Source: Mycolicibacter heraklionensis
Lineage (GTDB): Bacteria > Actinomycetota > Actinomycetes > Mycobacteriales > Mycobacteriaceae
NCBI RefSeq assembly: GCF_019645815.1
Contig: NZ_CP080997.1
Span: forward strand, 3,972,880-4,036,879
Reading direction: 5' to 3'
DNA length: 64,000 nt
Position numbers and translations under genes: made by a program. Positions 61,603 to 64,000 of this stretch are shown piece by piece. The number at the start of each line of letters is the position of its first letter. Position 1 is the first letter of the stretch. The notes beneath the pieces were generated by a model. It did not search any database. It was not told the DNA's origin and saw only the letters and a list, made by a program, of their open reading frames with translations.

Positions 61603-62655
61603 TCAACCCACGACGTCGCGGTAGGCGGTGACCACCGGCTCCAGCTCGTCGGGGGTGGCACCGTGCAGGATCACCGCGTCCGCGCCGTAGTCGAACTCCC
61701 GGCGAATGCGCTCGGCGCAGCCCCGCGCCGGTCCGGTAGCCGCGGGTTCCAGCCATTCGTCGGGGAGCAAGGTCGCGATGTGCTCGATCTGCTCGGCGGT
61801 GGCTTTGTGATCGATACCGCCCGGTATCGACGTCACCACCGGGTCCTCGCGGAAGCGCTGCAGCACCAGCGGATCCCAGTTGTTGGTGCGCACCAGCAGA
61901 TCGCCATAACCCTGTAGGTAGGTGGCGAGCCGCGCGACGGTCTTCTTCAGCCGCAGCTCCTCGGGCAGGTGATCGCCCACCGTGGCAAGGCAGGACCACA
62001 CTCGCACGCTCGCCGGGTCGCAGCCGGCGCGTTCCGCGGCGTCCTTCACCGTGCGCACACTGCGCTGCAAGGTCTCCGGGGTGAAGTAGGTGTGCAGGAT
62101 GACGTCGTCGAACAGCGTCCCACCCAACTCGAGGGTTTTCGGCCCGAATGCCACCAGCGCCAGCCGGATGTCTTCACGGAAGTCCGGGTCCAAGAACAGC
62201 ACCTGGTAGCGGCCGATCGGCCCGTCGTGGCCCAAGATCACCTCGCCGTGCCACAGGCGCCGCATCACCTGCGCGAAGTCGGCCATCTGCGCGGTGGTGA
62301 CGTTGGGAATCCCGAACGCGGCATACAGGGCACCCACCCCGCGGCCGATGCCGAGGGTGAACCGCCCGCCGGACAGCCGGTGCATGGTGGTCGCCCACGA
62401 CGCGGTGATCAACGGGTGGCGGGTGTTGTGATTGGTTGCCGCGGTGGCGATCTGCATCCGGTTGGTGACTGCGCACGCCGCCCCGACCAGTGATGACGCC
62501 TCCTTGACGTTCCAGCGTTCGGAGATGAATGCGGTGCCGAAGCCGAGTTCCTCGCCGCGGCGGGCCTCATCCATCAACGCGGCCGGGCCTTCGCCACCGG
62601 CGCCGGCCAGCAGGTAGTAGCCCAGCTCGTGGAGGACCCGCTCGGATCGGCCCAT
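61603..62655 (-). CDS. F420-dependent LLM-class oxidoreductase
   Basis: A 350-residue luciferase-like TIM-barrel enzyme. It shows AFISERWNVKEASSLVGAAC and the GGRFTLGIGRGVGALYAAFG loop that binds the deazaflavin phosphate in F420-dependent members. The substrate is unknown. The start may be ATG 62655 or the ATG at 62661. It is divergent from the Rieske oxygenase gene, with 86 bases between. Confidence 0.9.
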   Translation of the reverse strand: MGRSERVLHELGYYLLAGAGGEGPAALMDEARRGEELGFGTAFISERWNVKEASSLVGAACAVTNRMQIATAATNHNTRHPLITASWATTMHRLSGGRFTLGIGRGVGALYAAFGIPNVTTAQMADFAQVMRRLWHGEVILGHDGPIGRYQVLFLDPDFREDIRLALVAFGPKTLELGGTLFDDVILHTYFTPETLQRSVRTVKDAAERAGCDPASVRVWSCLATVGDHLPEELRLKKTVARLATYLQGYGDLLVRTNNWDPLVLQRFREDPVVTSIPGGIDHKATAEQIEHIATLLPDEWLEPAATGPARGCAERIRREFDYGADAVILHGATPDELEPVVTAYRDVVG

Positions 62656-62741
62656 GACCACGCTCCCATTCCTCCCTTGGATGTGCCTATCGATGGGTTT
62701 ACGGTACGGTATTCAGTTGACCGCCCGCGAGAGGACACCCG

Positions 62742-63734
62742 ATGAAGGTTCCGTTCACCTGGAAGGTCACCGGCTGGTTCATGATCGGCTGGTCACCGGA
62801 GTTCGTCGCCGGAGCGACCCGCGCCCTGCATTACTTCGGCGAGGACCTGGTCGCCTACCGGGACGCCGACGGTGAGCTGCATGTGATGGAGGCGCACTGC
62901 AAGCACATGGGCGCCCACCTGGGCCACGGCGGCACGGTGGTCGAAGACCGCGTCGAGTGCCCATTCCACGGCTGGCAGTGGGGGCCCGACGGCTGCAACA
63001 AGTACATCCCCTATCAGCCGGACCGGCCGAACAAGGCGTTGCGCCTTCGGGTCTACCCGGTCCGCGAGCAGCACGGCTGCGTGTTCATCTGGCACCACCC
63101 CGACGGCGCCGAACCCCACTGGGAGATGCCCGACATCTTCGGCAAGTTTCCCCAGTTCACCGCCGGCCCGCAGGACTACTACCGGGCCTACCCGGAGTTC
63201 TCCCGACGCCTGGAGGGCGAACCGGTTCACCCGCAGATCGTGGCCGAGAACGCCGCTGACAGCGCACATTTCCAGTACGTGCACCACGCGACCGTGACAC
63301 CCAGGGTCCTCGATTGGAAGATGGTCGACCAGGAATGGCAGTTCGTCGCCGGCTGGCCCGACGAGCACGCCGATGACCCGGAGCAGATGGCGTTGCGTTT
63401 CCACAGCCACCTGTTCGGACTCGGCGGGGCGATCAGCATCTTCGAGGGCGTACAGCAGCACCGGCTGATCTTCACCTGCACTCCGGTCGACGACGGCCGC
63501 TCGGATCTGTTCTATTCGATCTGGTGGCCGCGGATTCCCGGCGATGATTCCGACGCGCCGCCGGATGACGTACGGGCGCGTGTCGAGAAGCAGTTCCTGA
63601 CCACTGTCGAAGACGACCTGGGCATCTGGCGCTATCAGCGCTACATCCAGAATCCGGCGCTGTCCAAAGTCGACGCGAAACCTTTTATGACCCTCCGGAA
63701 ATGGGCGACGCAGTTCTACGACGTTCCGGCATGA
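62742..63734 (+). CDS. Rieske non-heme iron oxygenase, KshA-like
   Basis: A 330-residue oxygenase component. The Rieske [2Fe-2S] motif is CKHMGAHLGHGG followed by VECPFHGW (C-x-H ... C-x2-H, residues ~47-75). The mononuclear iron site is in VAENAADSAHFQYVHHATV (near residue 170), with an Asp bridge. Overall length and motifs fit the 3-ketosteroid 9-alpha-hydroxylase-like group, acting on steroid or other hydrophobic rings, but the substrate is not certain. It overlaps the next gene by four bases (ATGA). Confidence 0.9.
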   Translation: MKVPFTWKVTGWFMIGWSPEFVAGATRALHYFGEDLVAYRDADGELHVMEAHCKHMGAHLGHGGTVVEDRVECPFHGWQWGPDGCNKYIPYQPDRPNKALRLRVYPVREQHGCVFIWHHPDGAEPHWEMPDIFGKFPQFTAGPQDYYRAYPEFSRRLEGEPVHPQIVAENAADSAHFQYVHHATVTPRVLDWKMVDQEWQFVAGWPDEHADDPEQMALRFHSHLFGLGGAISIFEGVQQHRLIFTCTPVDDGRSDLFYSIWWPRIPGDDSDAPPDDVRARVEKQFLTTVEDDLGIWRYQRYIQNPALSKVDAKPFMTLRKWATQFYDVPA

Positions 63735-64000
63735 CCGAAACGCTGGCGGAGCTGGTGGTGCCGGAGCGGACCGCGCTCATCACCCAGGAGCTGCAGGGCG
63801 CGGTCGTCGGACCCGACGCCGGGCTGCGGATGCTTGCCGACGAGGCGCGCCGCGTTGCACTGCCGAACATCGGCCGACTGCTCCCGGTGGCGCGGGCGGC
63901 CGGTGTTGCGGTGGTGCACTGCCTGGTGCACCGTCGCCCGGACGGATTGGGCTCCAACCACAACGCCCGACTGTTCGCCGCCGGCCGCAGCGCGGTGCGC
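63731..64000 (+). CDS. isochorismatase-like cysteine hydrolase (3' end outside window)
   Basis: Ninety residues are seen before the window ends. RTALITQELQGAVVGPDAGL at residues ~13-32 and GVAVVHCLVHRRPDGLGSNH near 60-80 match the start of isochorismatase-family hydrolases. In this family an Asp often follows the first strand; here Gln-Glu (TQELQ) is seen instead. Translationally coupled to the Rieske oxygenase, so a shared catabolic pathway is likely. Confidence 0.8.
   Translation, partial: MTETLAELVVPERTALITQELQGAVVGPDAGLRMLADEARRVALPNIGRLLPVARAAGVAVVHCLVHRRPDGLGSNHNARLFAAGRSAVR

Overview
The window is a high-GC actinobacterial chromosome segment, almost certainly from a member of Mycobacteriaceae. 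Support comes from the S10 and spc ribosomal gene clusters in mycobacterial order, a complete mycofactocin cluster (mftR, mftA-G), an atsA/formylglycine-generating enzyme pair between rpsQ and rplN, PGRS (Gly-Gly-Asn repeat) proteins, an MmpL-type transporter and DUF732-like secreted proteins. The species cannot be fixed from sequence reading alone; a non-tuberculous species with PGRS proteins is the best guess.

Layout. 1-5.8 kb: a PGRS protein cut by the window edge, a class-C beta-lactamase-type serine hydrolase and a small secreted DUF732-like protein. 5.9-11.9 kb (minus): sppA and the spc-type cluster rplO-rpmD-rpsE-rplR-rplF-rpsH-rpsN-rplE-rplX-rplN. 12.2-20.3 kb: an accessory insert inside the ribosomal locus, with a PLP-dependent enzyme, fge-atsA, a LysR regulator, a secreted protein and an orphan EccE-like protein. 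20.4-25.9 kb (minus): rpsQ back to rpsJ.

26.56-49.86 kb: an integrative element of about 23.3 kb. It split a DUF4442 hotdog-fold gene whose two halves lie at 26383 and 50151. Its right end holds a large serine integrase, a small gene, an excisionase-like gene and a D5/P4-type helicase-primase, the same order as in the phiRv1-type mycobacterial prophage-like elements. I see no capsid, terminase or tail genes. Cargo includes an intact second copy of the disrupted target gene, a two-gene unit with a nucleotidyltransferase-like protein (candidate defence or toxin system), an XRE regulator, a PGRS protein with a Tat-like leader, two secreted proteins, an IS21-family element with a frameshifted istA, a gene decayed by two in-frame TGA codons, a TetR-thioesterase-DUF6188-MmpL unit with a shared operator, a resolvase with res-like sites, and two unknown genes beside the primase.

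50.2-64 kb: a lipoprotein carboxylesterase, a cytochrome P450, the mycofactocin cluster on the minus strand (mftG at the low-coordinate end, mftA at the high end) with divergent mftR, a DUF559-type protein, an F420-dependent LLM oxidoreductase, a Rieske oxygenase and the start of an isochorismatase-like hydrolase. MftA is the precursor peptide, MftB/C modify it, MftE/D mature it, MftF glycosylates it and MftG is the linked redox enzyme.

Limits: homology calls come from recognising motifs by eye. Start codons in this GC-rich DNA are sometimes ambiguous, and alternatives are given where they matter.
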